Assembly: GCF_900497805.2 (NCBI RefSeq) | Contig: NW_020954585.1 | Location: 43,159,634 to 43,223,633 of the forward strand | Source of the DNA: Vombatus ursinus | Lineage: Eukaryota > Chordata > Mammalia > Diprotodontia > Vombatidae | Direction of reading: 5' to 3' | DNA: 64,000 bases | In this document: piece after piece, positions 1-11,410 of the stretch | Position numbering within the stretch: position 1 is the stretch's first letter | How the letters are laid out: each line of letters starts with the position of its first letter | Notes under the pieces: generated by a model | Told to the model about the DNA's origin: nothing | Database searches by the model: none | What the model saw: the letters and a program-made list of their open reading frames with translations, nothing else | Program-made: the position numbers and the translations under genes

Positions 1-470
1 AAAAAAACAACAAACATTTCATTATACCAGGAATAACAGAAAAAGACTATTGTATATGACACTGGAACAATGTTATATACATCTTGATTTTTAAAAGTTT
101 ATGTTAAGCTTAACATGTAACTTCCAATACTACTTTGCTTTTCTGTACCCCTTTCTGAACTTCTCTTAGTTCCCTCTTTTTAAAAATGCTTGGTTGATTT
201 TCTTTTCTTCCTTATTTTTTGGTATCACTAATAGTGAATATACCCCATAAATCTTCCATCCCCCCAGTCCCCTAAAAGCCCTCCCATGTAACAAGTATGG
301 TTAGGCAAAACAAATCTACACATTGGCCATATCTGAAAATATATTTCTCATTTTACACAGCTAGTCCATCATCAGGGAGACATGATTAGTCACTGACCTT
401 AAGATTTTCTCAGTTTATTTAAATAATGCCATAGCCACTGTACGAACTGTTCTTCTAGTTCTGCTCACTT
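1..470 (-). repeat. L1-type 3' UTR fragment and unassigned repeat (copy 1 of 3)
   Basis: No coding frame of note. The right half (about 280-470) reads like the reverse complement of the marsupial L1 tail; its TTCTGCTCACTTCATTC stretch recurs in the clearer minus-strand L1 tail near 51070. The left half (about 15-190) resembles two other places in the window, near 22615-22800 and 62685-62925. The segment is the older DNA into which the HAL1 to its right inserted. Family assignment is tentative. Confidence 0.45.
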
Positions 471-3106
471 CATTCTTTTATTTTTTAAAATTTTTTTATT
501 TTTAACATGTGTTTTTAAAACTTTGGGTTACAAATTTTTTCCCTTCCTCCTTCCTCACCCACCCTCATTGAAAAGGCAAGCATCTCGATACAGGTTATAG
601 ATGTGTAGTCATGCAAAACACTTCCATAGTAGTCCTGTTGTACTAAGTATACTTCCCTTCATTCTATCCTATCCCCCATTTATTCTATTCTCTTTTGACC
701 CTGTCCCTCCTTAGAAGTGTTTGCTTTTGATTATCCCCTTCCCCAATGTGCCCTCCCGTCTATCAACCCCCTGCTCTCTTGTCCATTTTTCCCCTTATTT
801 TCTGTAGGGTAGGATAGATTTCCATACCCCATTGTGTATGTTATTCCCTCCTTAAGCCAAATCCTATGAGAATACGATTCACTCATTCCCTCTCACCTTC
901 CCCCATTTCCCCTCCACTGTAAAAGCCTTTTCTTGTCTGTTTCATGTGAGATATTTTACCTCATTGTACTTCTCCCTTTCTCCTTCTCCCAGTATAATCC
1001 TCTCTCACCCCTTAATTTTATTTTTCAGATATCACCCCTTCATCTTCAACTCACCCTGTGCTCTCTATTTATCTATCTATACATACATATAATTTTTTCC
1101 CTCCCACTACCCTAATACTGATGAAGGACTCATGAGTTACAAATATCATCTTTCCCTGTAGGAATGTAAACAGTTCAACCTTAATAAGTCTCATGATTTC
1201 TCTTTCCTGTTTACCTCTTCCATGTTTCACTTGAGTCTTGTATTTGAGGGTCAAATTTTCTATTCAGCTCTGGTTTTTTCCACAGGAATGCTTGAAAGTC
1301 CCCTATTTCATTGAATGACCATTTTTCACCCTGAAGGATTATACTCAGTTTTGCTAGGTAGGTGATTCTAGGTGGTAGTCCTATCTCGTTTGCCCTCAGG
1401 AATATCATACTCCATGTCCTCTGGAGCCTTAATGTAGAAGCTGCTAAATCTTGTGTTATCCTGATTGTGTTTCCACAGTACTTGAATTGTTTCCTTCTAG
1501 CTGCTTTCAATATCTTCTCCTTGACCTGGGAATTCTGGAATTTGGCTACAACATTCCTAGGAGTTTTCCTTTGGGAATCTCTTTCAGGAGGTGATGGGTG
1601 GATTCTTTCAATTTCTATTTTGCCCTTTGGTTCTAAAATATCAGGGCAGTTTTCCTGGATAATTTCTTGAAAGATGATGTCTAGGCTCTTTTTTTGATCA
1701 TGGCTTTCAGATAGTCCAATAATTTTTAAGTTCTCTCTCCTGGATCTATTTTCCAGGTCAGTTGTTTTTCCAATGAGATATTTCACATTCTCTTCTATTT
1801 TTTCATTCCTTTGGATTAGTGTTACAGTGCCTTGATTTCTCAAATTGTCACTAGCTTCCAAATTTTCCATTCTAATTTTTAAGGAAGTATTTTCTTCAGT
1901 AAGCTTTTGGACTTTCTTTTCCATTTGGCCAATTTTGCTTTTTAGGGCATTCTTCTCCTCATTAACTTTTTGGACCTCTTTTGCCATTTGGATTAGATTA
2001 TTGTTTAAGGTGTTATTTTCTTCAGTATTTTTTTGGGTCTCCTTTAGCATCACTCTCAGTTTTTCCTCTACTTAGCACTTACTTGCTTCTCAAAATCCTT
2101 TCTGAGCTCTTCCATGGCCTGGGACCGATTCATATTTTTCTTGGAGGCTTTGGATGTAGGAGCTTTGGCTTTGATGTCTTCTTCTGGTTGTATGTTTTGA
2201 TCTTCTTTGTCATCAAAGTAAGATAATATAGTCTGACTCTTTTTGCACTGCTTGCTCATGATCTCAGCCAATTGCTTGAGTTATAGACTCTTTGTTAAGG
2301 TAGGAGTCTGTTTCCAGTGCGGAGAATGTATTGTCCCAAGCTTCAGGGGTTTTGTGCAACTGTTTTCAGAGATACTTCTAGGGACCTGTAAATTTTCAGT
2401 TCTTCCAAGGTGCGAGGTGTTTACTCCTTTCCTGGTCTGTGCTCTGGTTTATGAGTGACCACAAGCACTCTTTTCTGTCTTGGAACTGTGAGGAAGGTTT
2501 CCTTTCCACAGCCACTACAAGCTCTACCACACCAGCGCTCCTTCTCGCCCCAGGACCGCCACCCAGAAATGTGACCCAGATCCAAGCACAGGCAAAGCAA
2601 GAGAATCCTGCACTGGCAGAGAAATCCCTACAATCCCCCTCTGATCAACCACTCGATTCCCCCTCAGTCTGTGGACCGGAAGCTCAGGAGGCAGCTGCCA
2701 CCCCGAGACTGGAACTCCACTGTGCTTCTCTCTCAGCACCGTAGAAACAGACTCTTCCCACTGACCTTCTAAGTTGTCTTTGGCGTTCATGGGTTGAGAA
2801 GTCTGGAAACTGCTGCAGCTGCCTGCGATTCAGTCCTCTGAGGCCTGCTCTAGGTTCACTCCGGCTTTCGCGCCCACGCCAAATTGCGCTTCTCTCCCCA
2901 CCTACCGGGATATACCTTTCTGATCAACCATCCAGGCTGTCTTTGGCTGGAAATTTGTTTCACTCTGTCTTTTTGTGGGTTCTGCTGCTTTAGAATTTGT
3001 TTAGAGCCATTTTTTATAGGTATTTGGAGGGGTTTGGGGGAGAGCTCAAGACAATCACTGCTTTCCCTCCTCCATCTTGGCCCCGCCCCCCCATTCTTTT
3101 ATTTTT
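471..3106 (-). mobile_element. Full-length HAL1-type (ORF1-only) L1 derivative with TSD
   Basis: On the minus strand the element begins at about 3091 with the L1-type start GGCGGGGCCAAGATGGAGGA, followed by a GC-richer 5' UTR of about 0.8 kb, one ORF1, and a 0.7-kb 3' UTR ending in an A-rich tail (T-rich on the plus strand, about 486-505). A 15-bp direct repeat CATTCTTTTATTTTT lies at 471-485 and 3092-3106 and is the likely TSD. No ORF2 (endonuclease/reverse transcriptase) sequence lies between ORF1 and the tail. That is the layout of HAL1 'half-L1' elements, which depend on L1 ORF2 protein in trans. With about one break in ORF1 it is one of the younger insertions here. It sits at the 3' edge of a second, older HAL1-type element. 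Confidence 0.85.
1211..2259 (-). pseudogene. HAL1/L1 ORF1 protein, nearly intact
   Basis: ORF1p of L1 is a trimeric RNA-binding nucleic-acid chaperone that coats its own mRNA in the cytoplasm. The likely start is the ATG at 2259 (MSKQCKKSQ); an in-frame ATG lies 12 bases upstream at 2271. From 2053 to 1211 there is a 280-residue open frame. Visible parts: a leucine- and glutamate-rich coiled coil (repeats of the type KLTEENTSLK), an RRM-like segment (RRENLKIIGLSES), and the C-terminal domain (ARRKQFKYCGNTIRIT, then PPRITYLAKLSI). One frameshift near 2068 separates the N-terminal 60 residues from the rest; otherwise the length, about 350 residues, suits the family. No partner ORF2 follows. Confidence 0.8.
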
Positions 3107-5287
3107 AAAAAATATTTTATTTCTTTTATTTAGTTAAAATCCACCTTCACACTTCCCCCCCTCCTCAATTGAGAACACAAGAGAAATAAAGCCCATTACA
3201 AACATGTAGAGTCAATCAAAATAAATTTCCACATTGATCACATAAAAAATAATTGGCTCATTCTGTATTCTGAATCCTTCTCCTTTCTATCATGAGGTAA
3301 TCAGCATATTTCTTCATTAATCCTGGAATCCTGGTTAGTCATTACATTGATAAGAAATCAGCACAAGAGTATTCCATCACATTTATGTAATATAATTTGT
3401 TCAGCCATTCCCCAGTTTATGGGTACCCTCTCAGATTGCCATTCTTTGCAACCTCAAAAAGAACCATAAATATTTTTGTGCATCCTTAGAGTTTGTTTTA
3501 CTTAGGACTAACCCTTTCCTTAATTGACCCTCTCTTCAATTATCCCTCCTCAGTTTTCTCCTTCCTCTCCTGTTTCCCTTTGAGTGAAATCTATTTCTGT
3601 ACCTAACTATGTATGTGTATTCCTTCTGATAAGAGTGAAGTTCAAGTGTCAGCTACTCCTTCTCACCCCCTCACCCTGATTATGAGATAATTTCTGCTAA
3701 CCTTCCTCCCCTCCCCACAACTTTCCTCTTCTCCTCTGTTTCCATTCTTTACTTAATATCCTCAAGACATAATAGAACCATTCACAAGCCTTATACTCTC
3801 TCTATGAACCCTGATAATGATAGGATTCTGAAGGAACACGTGTATCATCTCCCCATAATTGAATGAAGCAATTTATTCTTGTTTAGTCCTTTACCACTGT
3901 TCATTCATGTTTATCTTCATCCCTGCGTTTCAACTTCAAAGTATCTACGAAGCTCTGGTATTTTTTTATCAGGAGTGCTTAGAAGTCCTCCATTTCGTTA
4001 AAGATCCTTTTTCCCCCTTGTAGCATTATGCTCAGTTTTTCTGGGTTAGTTATTCTTGGCTGTAAGCCTGTATCCTTGACTTTTTCAAAAGTTGTATTCC
4101 AGATTCCCCTCTCTTTTATAGTGGTTGCTGCTAAATCATGTGTGGTCCTGACTGTGGCTCCTCTATAGTTGAAATTTTTCTTTCTGAATGCTTGTAGTAT
4201 TTTTAATTTGATCTGGAAGCTCTGAATTTTGAATCTGATGTTCCTGAGAGTTTTCATTTGGAGGGTTCTTTCAAGAGGTGACTGGTAGGTTCTATTTCCA
4301 CTTTCCCCTCTGTTTTTAAGAGGTCTGGTCAGTTTTCTTTTGGTGATATCTTGAAATATGATATCTAGACTTTTTTTGGTCATGGTATTCTGATTGTCCA
4401 ATGATTCTTAAATATTTTCTCCTTTAACATGTTTTCCAGATCAGTTGTATTTGCTATGAGATTCCCTACATTTTCTTTGATTTTTCAGACTTTTGACTTT
4501 GTTTTAGTATTTTTTGTGGTCTTGTGTAGTCACTAGCTTCTATTTGGTTCATTTGAATTTTCAGATTATTTTTTTTTTTTGGCTTGAGCAACTCTTGTGC
4601 CAAGCTGTTAATTTCCTTTCCAATTATTTCTTCTGATCAAGAGTAGAGTGCTGCTGGACTCAGCCCTTAACAGCCAGCTAGAAAGTTCTGTTGGTTCAGA
4701 GTGACAGAATTGGAGGTTCCCCTTTGGCCTGAGATTCCTGCCCCAGTTATACCTCTGCAGGCTGGGCTAGATGCTGGGAATGAGAGCCTGTTCTGTGCCT
4801 GAGATTTAAGCCACACTGCTGCTATTGTTGGCTTTTGAATTTCCTTCTTTCTTGGCAAACCTCCCAGGTCATCCCTACTCAGGAACAGTACTACCCAGTA
4901 CACAGGTGCACAGGTCCCCTTTTCGGTCAGCCCTTGGTCTGTAATCTGGAACTGGGTAGTCAATGACAAAGCTGCCAGTTGGCACCATTCCCCATCACCA
5001 CATTGCCCCATATGGATTTGGAGGAGTCTCAGTATGCTTCAGGACTTCCCCTTCCCCTGCTGAACAATGTTTCCCTGGGCCCTGGAGTGTTCTATGAGCA
5101 GCATGCTCCTGGCCTGACCCAGTCTCCAGCGTCCACAGACATTGTCCTCTGTCTTCTGATGCTGATCTGGGCTGGAAAAAATGACTCTGTGACTTTTTCT
5201 GGATTTCGTCTGATACATTTTCTAGATCCGTTTAGAGTTTTGTGAAAGGGAGGTCCCTACCACTCTGTCATTTTGGCTCCACCTCTC
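3107..5287 (-). mobile_element. Second, older HAL1/L1-type element (ORF1 plus 5' UTR)
   Basis: Read on the minus strand it starts near 5286 (GGTGGAGCCAAAATGACAGA, an L1-type start), runs through a 0.65-kb 5' UTR, an ORF1 remnant and a 3' UTR ending in AT-rich sequence around 3107-3130. No ORF2 is seen. ORF1 is best preserved at 3979-4401, with KKSLDIIFQDITK, FNYRGATVRTTHDLAA and LQPRITNPEKLSI matching the same motifs of the neighbouring HAL1. The coiled-coil part (4440-4620) is decayed. It is more diverged than the element at 471-3106 and belongs to a different subfamily. The younger HAL1 landed at its 3' edge. Confidence 0.7.
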
Positions 5288-6173
5288 CAAAGTGTTTTAA
5301 AGCTCAATCACTACATACCAAATTGCACCTCAAGCTTTGTACTTCTGTTTGACAATTTCACTAAGACACACACAAATATGATTTAAATCTCTGGATTATG
5401 TGTTGTAGTCAAAAGTATATCCTATGACAAATTTGTTTAGAATTTTGAATCCAATGAATTTGGATCTATGTCATGCACTGAATTATCCTTTTCACTAGTG
5501 AACTGGCTACTTTAACATTGTTTAGGTTATATTGCTTGACCAGGGAAAGTAAAGTATTATTTTATTAGTGTCAATTATATCTTCAAAATTCAGGATTTTT
5601 TTCTACTCAAAGTTGAAAGATCATCTCCAGAATTACTTTTATATACCCAGTTGACAGTATTTTTTCTGGTAGATCTTCAATCTGATGAAACTGTAGTCAC
5701 TGGAATTAAATCATTACTATTCTTGCTCAGTACTTTGATACAATTGAGGAAATCAGCAAAGAAGTATATAGTGCCTCCTTTGAAGACTTAGAAGATAATG
5801 ATATGGTGGCCTCCCTTCTCCTACATCATATTTGGACCAGTCTTTCTGTACTACCCATGATTATCCTATGAGGAAGAATACCTTTTCCAAATCTTTAGCA
5901 TAATGCTTAGGTAAAGTCTAAGTCATAACAATCTATCATTCTCAATCACAATGCTTGGACTGAGGGTTGCTGTGACAGTGCAGGAGGTTTGATGGTCAAG
6001 GAGGAGGTAGGGAGAGAAGCAAAGGAGGAGAAAGAGAGGAGAAGAGGAGGAGATGTCACCCAATGCATTAGGGGTCAAGAGAGTGAGCTACACTGTTCAT
6101 GGAAGCCCCAAATCCTAGCCAAAATGGCACCATGAGACTCTGGTGATGTGATTTCACAAAACCAGACATAATT
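5288..6173. other. No gene recognised; AT-rich DNA with a purine tract
   Basis: About 0.9 kb without a recognisable open frame or repeat family. A GGAGGA/GAGAA purine-rich stretch lies at about 5985-6055. Confidence 0.5.
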
Positions 6174-6193
6174 CCCCCCCCCCCCCCCCCCCC
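6174..6193. repeat. Homopolymer C run of 20
   Basis: Twenty consecutive C bases. Long C/G runs are unstable and often mis-sized by sequencing, so the exact length is uncertain. Confidence 0.95.
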
Positions 6194-7575
6194 GCAAAGT
6201 TCTCATAGATTAAGTGCTTATCTTGGTGCTTAGCTTTCTTCAGCCCAAACACAAAAAAGAGAACAAAAGGGAAAAAGATAATCAAGCTTCCTCCCTCAGA
6301 GGAAAAGTTTGGTCTCTAAAGAGCTACCGCTCTCCTCACAGGGATTAAGAACTTCCATCCTTCCAATAAGAAACCAAACTACTATGTCTTGGCACTCATG
6401 TACAATACAGCCCTGCTGGCACTAGGTGGCTCCGAGGGCATTTTTCCTCTCACTTTCTCACTAAGTAGCCTCTCTGTTCAGGCCTCATTTAGGAACTGAG
6501 TGCTACAATAAACTTGATATGGGACCAGGGGCTGGATCATTCATCCTCTCCCTCTCTTACCATGGGACCCCTGTACTCTGGACTCACAAGTGTAGGTGGG
6601 TATAATCCAGGAGGAAGGAGAAATATTTACCTGGATCCTTGAAACACAGAGAACATACAAAATTTCTTCAGGGATTCCTGAAACATGTAGGGAATTCAAC
6701 TAGAGGTCCAAACTGACCTCTCATTAGGACAAGCAGACTACCTTAAAAAGGAAAACACGGAAAAGTTCCAAAGAGTTGCCCCCCCAAAGGGATTAACCAC
6801 TTGAGGTTGATTATTCAGGGTTTCTAGGGCATCAGATAAACATTATCCTATGGACCTGAAGTCCATAAGGACCTCAGAAAAGCTATCTGGGGTAACATCA
6901 CTATAAGGCAAGCAGTCTAGGTCTACTTAAAAGTTTAAAAAAAAAAAAAGAAGAAATAAAATGAACATATGTGAGCTCCCATAGTGTGCTACTCTAGGTA
7001 TCAGTATTCTAGGGGTGCAAAATCCACACTGCTCTTATTCATTTTCATACTTGTAATAGGCCTAGTAATACATAAACATCTGAATAAACAGAAGTTATCT
7101 CAAAGAAATTATAGTCTAAAAAAAAGTAGACAAAAACATGCTAATATTTTTTTTTCAACGAATCCTGCTAGGGCACCTAAGAATCAGAATTCCAGGTGGA
7201 GAATCTCTCTAGAGGATCCCTGCAAATGAATAGGGAATGCAAAACATTCCTGATAAATCCCATTAGGATAACATCCCCCTAGGGTTCTTCCTCTAACCTT
7301 CACTCTACTTTGAGGTTCTTTGGGTATTAACACCTCTCTGAGTCAAGAAGGGAACAACTTGATATGCTGAGAAAACAAATTAGCCATGCCTCTGGGGGAT
7401 TTGAATGGTTGAACCCTGGGTGAGTTTCAGGGTTAGAGCTACTTTCATAGAAAGTTCTTGTGTCTATGCCAGAGGATGTTAAAGTATGGGGTGGTGGTGA
7501 AGAGATCTAAAGTAGTTTCCCATAAACATCTTAAATTCAAGAGGTTCAAAGCTGAACTTATTATCTATTTATTTT
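6194..7575. other. Unassigned intergenic DNA
   Basis: No gene or familiar repeat. Around 6440-6620 the pattern (C/T-rich block, then a CTACAATAAACTTG polyadenylation-like site) recalls the R-U5 part of a retroviral LTR, but I cannot define LTR ends or a partner copy. The short open frame at 6984-7229 has no recognisable domain. Confidence 0.4.
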
Positions 7576-8655
7576 CATTTTACGTAGTATTTTATTTTTC
7601 CCAAGTTACATGTGCAAATAGTTTTTAACATTCGTTTTTAAAACGTTGAGTTCCAAATTCTCTCCCTTCTACCCTTCCACACATCCCCCTCCGCCCATTG
7701 AGAAGGCAAGCAATTTGATAAAAGCTATACATGTGTAGTCATACAAAACATTTCCATAATAGTCATGTTATAGACAAAAAACCTAAAGAAAAATAAAGAA
7801 AGTTTAAAAAGTATGTTGCAATCTGTACTCAGACACCATCAGTTCTTTCTCTAGGGATGGATAGCGTTTTTTATCATAGGTCTTTCAGAGCTGTCTCGGA
7901 TCATTGTATTGCTGAGAATAGCTAAGTCATTCACAACTGATCACACAATGTTGCTGTTACTTTATATACAGTACATTTCACTTTGCATCAGCTCATGTAA
8001 GTCTTTCCAGGTTTTTCTGAAAGCATCCTGCTCATCATTTCTTATAGCACAGTGGTATTCCGTCATCATCACATAGCACAATTTGTTCAGTCATTTCTCA
8101 ATTGACGGGCATCCCCTCCATTTCCAATTCTTTGCCACCAGAAAAGATCTGCTGTAAATATTTTTGTACATGTAGGTTCCTTTCATTTTTGTTTTTAATC
8201 TCTTTTGGGATACAGACCTAATAGTGGGATTGCTAGGTCAAAAGGCATACATTGTTTTATAGCCCTTTGAGCATAGTTCCAAATTGCTCTACAAAATGGT
8301 TAAATCAGTTTACAACTCCACCAACAGTGCATTAATGTCTCATTTTCCCCACATCTCCTCCAACATTGATCATTTCCCTTTTCTGTTTTATTAGCCAACC
8401 TAATAGGTATGAGGTAGTACCTCAGAATTGTTTTAATTTGCATTTCTCCAATCAATGGAACAGTTTTTCATATGACTATAGACAGCTTAGATTACTTCAT
8501 CTGAAAACTGTTCATATCTTTTGATCATTTATCAATTGGGGAATGGCTATTATTTTTACAAATTTGACTCAGTTCTCTATGTGTTTCAAAAATGAGGCCT
8601 TTATCAGAGAAACTTGCAGCAAATTTTTTTTCACAGTTACTATTGCTAACTGTAT
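7576..8655 (-). mobile_element. L1 ORF2 C-terminus and 3' UTR fragment
   Basis: The reverse complement carries the conserved end of marsupial L1 ORF2: the stretch before the tail (rc of CAATTGGGGAATGGCT near 8535), the HCWWE-like region, and the block near 8030-8080 that corresponds to the TMEYYAAIKND-like end of ORF2. This is followed by the short 3' UTR and tail ending near 7576. It is 5' truncated at about 8655, where it meets HAL1 sequence. Multiple stops make it non-coding. Confidence 0.75.
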
Positions 8656-8814
8656 TTCCTTCCAACCTATTTCCCTCCCCTGTTTATTCTATTCTCTCTC
8701 TCCTTTCACCCTGTCCCTCCTCAAAAGTGTTTTGCTTCTGACTATCCTCCCCAATCTTCCCTTCCTTCTATTACCCACTCCCATCCCCCCCCCCCAACTC
8801 CCCTGCTGATTCTT

Positions 8815-9912
8815 TAATGTAGAAGCTGCTAAATCTTGTGTTATCCTGACTGTGGCTCCACCATACTTGAATTGTTTCTTTCCAGCTACCTACAATATTT
8901 TCTCCTTGACCTGGGAACTCTGGAATTTTGCTATAATATTCCTGAGAGTTTTCCTTTTGGGATCTTTTTTCAGGAGGTGATTAGTGGATTCTTTCAATTT
9001 CTATTTTGCCCTCTAGAATATCAGGGCAGTTTTCCTTGATAATTTCTTGAAAGATAATGTCTGGGCTCTTTTTTTGATCATGGCTTTCAAGTAGCCCAAT
9101 AATTTTGAAATTATCTTTCCTGGATCTATTTTCCAGGTTAGTTGTTTTTCCAATGAGACATTTCACATTGTTTTCTATTTTTTCATTCTTTTGGTTCTGT
9201 TTTATTGTTTCTTGATTTCTCATAAAGTCATTAGCTTCCATTTGCTCAATTCTAATTTTAAGGAATTATTCATAATTATTATTCAATAATTCTTCAGTGA
9301 GTACCTCCTTTTCCATTTGGCCAATTCTACTTTTTAAGGAGTTGTTTTTTTCAGTCAATTTTTGTGCCTTTTTTTTTTTTGTGAGGCAGATGGGGTTAAG
9401 TGACTTGCCCAGAGTCACTTAGCTAGTGAGTGTCATGTGTCTAAGGCCAGATTTGAAATCAAGTCCTTCTGACTGCAGGGCCAGTGCTCTATCCACTGTA
9501 CCACTTAGCTGCCCCAATTTTTGTGCCTCTTTTTTCATTTGACCAGTTCTACTTTTTAAGGCATTCTTCTCATTGGCTTTTTGGACCTCTTTTGCCATTT
9601 GGCCTAATCTGTTTTTTAACATGTTATTTTTCCTCATTATTTTTTTGTGCGTCTTCTTTACCAAGCTGTTGAATTGTTTTTCATGATTTTTTTGCATCGC
9701 TCTCATTTCTCTTCTCAATTTTTCCTCTACCTCTTTTACGTGATTTTCTAAATCCTTGTTGAGTTCTTCCACGGCCTGGGATCAATTCATATTTTTCTTA
9801 GAGACTATGGATGTAGGAGCTTTGCTTTTGTAATCTTCTGAGTGAGTGTTTTGATCTTCCTTGCCACCATAGTAACTTTCTATGGTCAGAATTGTTTCTG
9901 TTGTTTGCTCAT
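8815..9912 (-). pseudogene. HAL1/L1 ORF1 remnant interrupted by a SINE
   Basis: Coiled-coil, RRM-like and part of the C-terminal region of L1 ORF1p are recognisable. The piece at 8981-9241 contains CLIGKTTNLENRSRKDN and FKIIGLLESHDQKKS; the piece at 9419-9772 contains MEELNKDLENHVKEVEEK and KKIMRKNNMLKNRLGQ. The SINE at 9373-9514 splits the coiled coil, and frameshifts and stops occur on both sides. No function is expected. Confidence 0.7.
9373..9514 (-). mobile_element. WSINE1/WALLSI-like SINE with TSD
   Basis: Reverse complement of the tRNA-derived head (GGGGCAGCTAAGTGGTACAG) and core, with a T-run on the left corresponding to the A tail. TSD CAATTTTTGTGCCT lies at 9356-9372 and 9515-9530. 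It is inserted in HAL1 ORF1. Confidence 0.9.
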
Positions 9913-10636
9913 TTTCCTAGCCTATTACTTGACTTTTAAATCTTTTTTAAAGTAGGACTCTGCTTCCAGGGTGGAGGGAGCACTATCTCAAGCTTCAAGG
10001 TTTTTGTGCAGTTGTTTTCAGACATATCTCTAGGGACCTGTAAGTTTTCAGTTCTTCCAAGGAGGTATAATCTAAGAAGAGGTGTTCACTCCTCTCCTGG
10101 CCTGTGCTCTGGTCTGTGAGTGACCTCAAGCACTCTTTTCTGCCTTGGAAATGTGAGGAGGGTCTATGCTTCACTTTGGCCATAAGCTCTGGTGTGCTAG
10201 TGCTCCTCCTCACCCTGGGAATACTACCCAAGATTGTGAGAGGATCCAAGTATGGGCAAAGCAACAGAGTCCTGTCCCCAGTTCCAGCAAGGAGACCCCT
10301 GTTATCTCCTCCTGACCATCTGTGGGCTGAGAGCTCCTGAAGTGGCCACTGATTCAGTGGCTTTCAAGGCCTGCTCCTGGTTTGCTGGGGCCCGGTCTGC
10401 ACTGGCATGGCTGGTGCTGGACTGTGCTCCACTCTCACCCAGCTGTGACAGACCTTTAACTTGTCTTTGGAGTCTGTGGGCTGAGAAGTCTGGAAATTGC
10501 CACTGCTGACACTGATTCAGTCACCCCAAGAACCACTCCTGGTTTCTAGGGCTTAGTCTATACTGGCATGGCCTGCACTGGACTGTGCTCATCTTTCACC
10601 CTGGTACAACAGACCTTTCCTGCCCACCTTCTAAGT

Positions 10637-10777
10637 CAGGCCTGCACAACCTGCTTGCAGCATGCCAAAGGATTTCAGGTAGTCCTCGAAAAATGTAGAG
10701 GAAAACATCCTTTGTATGTAGAGGAAATCCTTTAGCATGCCATAAGTGGCCCATGGGTCGCAGGTTGTGCAGGCCTG
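10637..10777. mobile_element. Palindromic hAT-type MITE
   Basis: An 18-bp perfect terminal inverted repeat, CAGGCCTGCACAACCTGC at 10637-10654 and its reverse complement at 10760-10777, encloses 105 bp. A second inverted pair inside (GCATGCCAAAGGATTTC against GCATGCTAAAGGATTTC) makes nearly the whole element a foldback. The flanks TTCTAAGT (10629-10636) and TTCTAAGG (10778-10785) are an 8-bp TSD with one mismatch, the hAT signature. It has no coding capacity and needs a transposase in trans. It is inserted in the 5' UTR of the third HAL1, so it is younger than that element. Confidence 0.85.
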
Positions 10778-10924
10778 TTCTAAGGTGTCTTAGGCTAGAA
10801 AAATGTTTCACTCCATCTTTTTGTGGGTTCTACCACTCTAGAATTTAAAGGTATTTGGAGGGGTTTGGGGGAGAGCTCAGGTGAGTCCCTGCCTTTACTC
10901 CAACATCTTGGCTCCACCTCTAAA

Positions 10925-11410
10925 ACCCTCCACTTTCCCCAACTTCCCTATTACTATTGAGGGTACAACCATCCTCCTAGTCACTCAGGCTTGAAAACCA
11001 GGTGTCATCCTTGACTCCTTACTTCTTCTCACTCTCTATATACAATCTGTTGCCAAGTCTTGTCAATTGTATCTTCATAACATCATTTCCTCTGACACTG
11101 CCATCACCCTGGTGCAGGCTCTCATCATCTCATACATGGGCTACTGGAATAGCCTGATGGTTTTCTTCCTGCCTCAGGTCTGTCCCCACTCCAGCTCACC
11201 CTCCACTCAGCTGCCAAAGGGATCTACCTAAAATGTGAGTCTGACCATGTTACCCCCCTGCCCGTTAAACTCTAGTGACTCCCTACCACCTACTGAGTAT
11301 CACATCCTCTGTTTGGCATTCAAAACACTTCATCATTGGATTCCTTATCAGTCTTCTCATACCTTACACTCTCCCACATACTCTTTGATCTAGTGACATT
11401 GGCCTACTTG
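10925..11410 (+). mobile_element. L2 LINE ORF2 C-terminal fragment
   Basis: The plus strand matches the L2/CR1-clade ORF2 region after the reverse transcriptase catalytic site: a GVILDSS-like stretch (GTGTCATCCTTGACTCC), the region equivalent to ALITSRLDYCNSLL (about 11120-11160) and SDHVTPLL-like sequence (11245-11270). It is decayed by stops and short indels and truncated at both ends by the neighbouring elements. Confidence 0.75.

Larger units (their letters stand above)
8656..10919 (-). mobile_element. Third HAL1-type element, internally deleted
   Basis: The minus-strand 5' end lies near 10919 (GGTGGAGCCAAGATGTTGGAG). The 5' UTR runs to about 9913, ORF1 from the ATG at 9912 (MSK) to about 8815, and a remnant of the HAL1 3' UTR occupies 8660-8806, matching 668-780 of the first element (GTTTATTCTATTCTC is shared). 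Compared with that element, the end of ORF1 and the start of the 3' UTR are missing at about 8807-8815. A SINE (9373-9514) and a hAT MITE (10637-10777) are inserted. The L1 tail at 7576-8655 abuts it where its own 3' end should be. Confidence 0.7.

Noticed and set aside
6440-6620. LTR-like R-U5 pattern
   Set aside because: One AATAAA and a C/T-rich stretch only; no ends, TSD, partner LTR or coding sequence.
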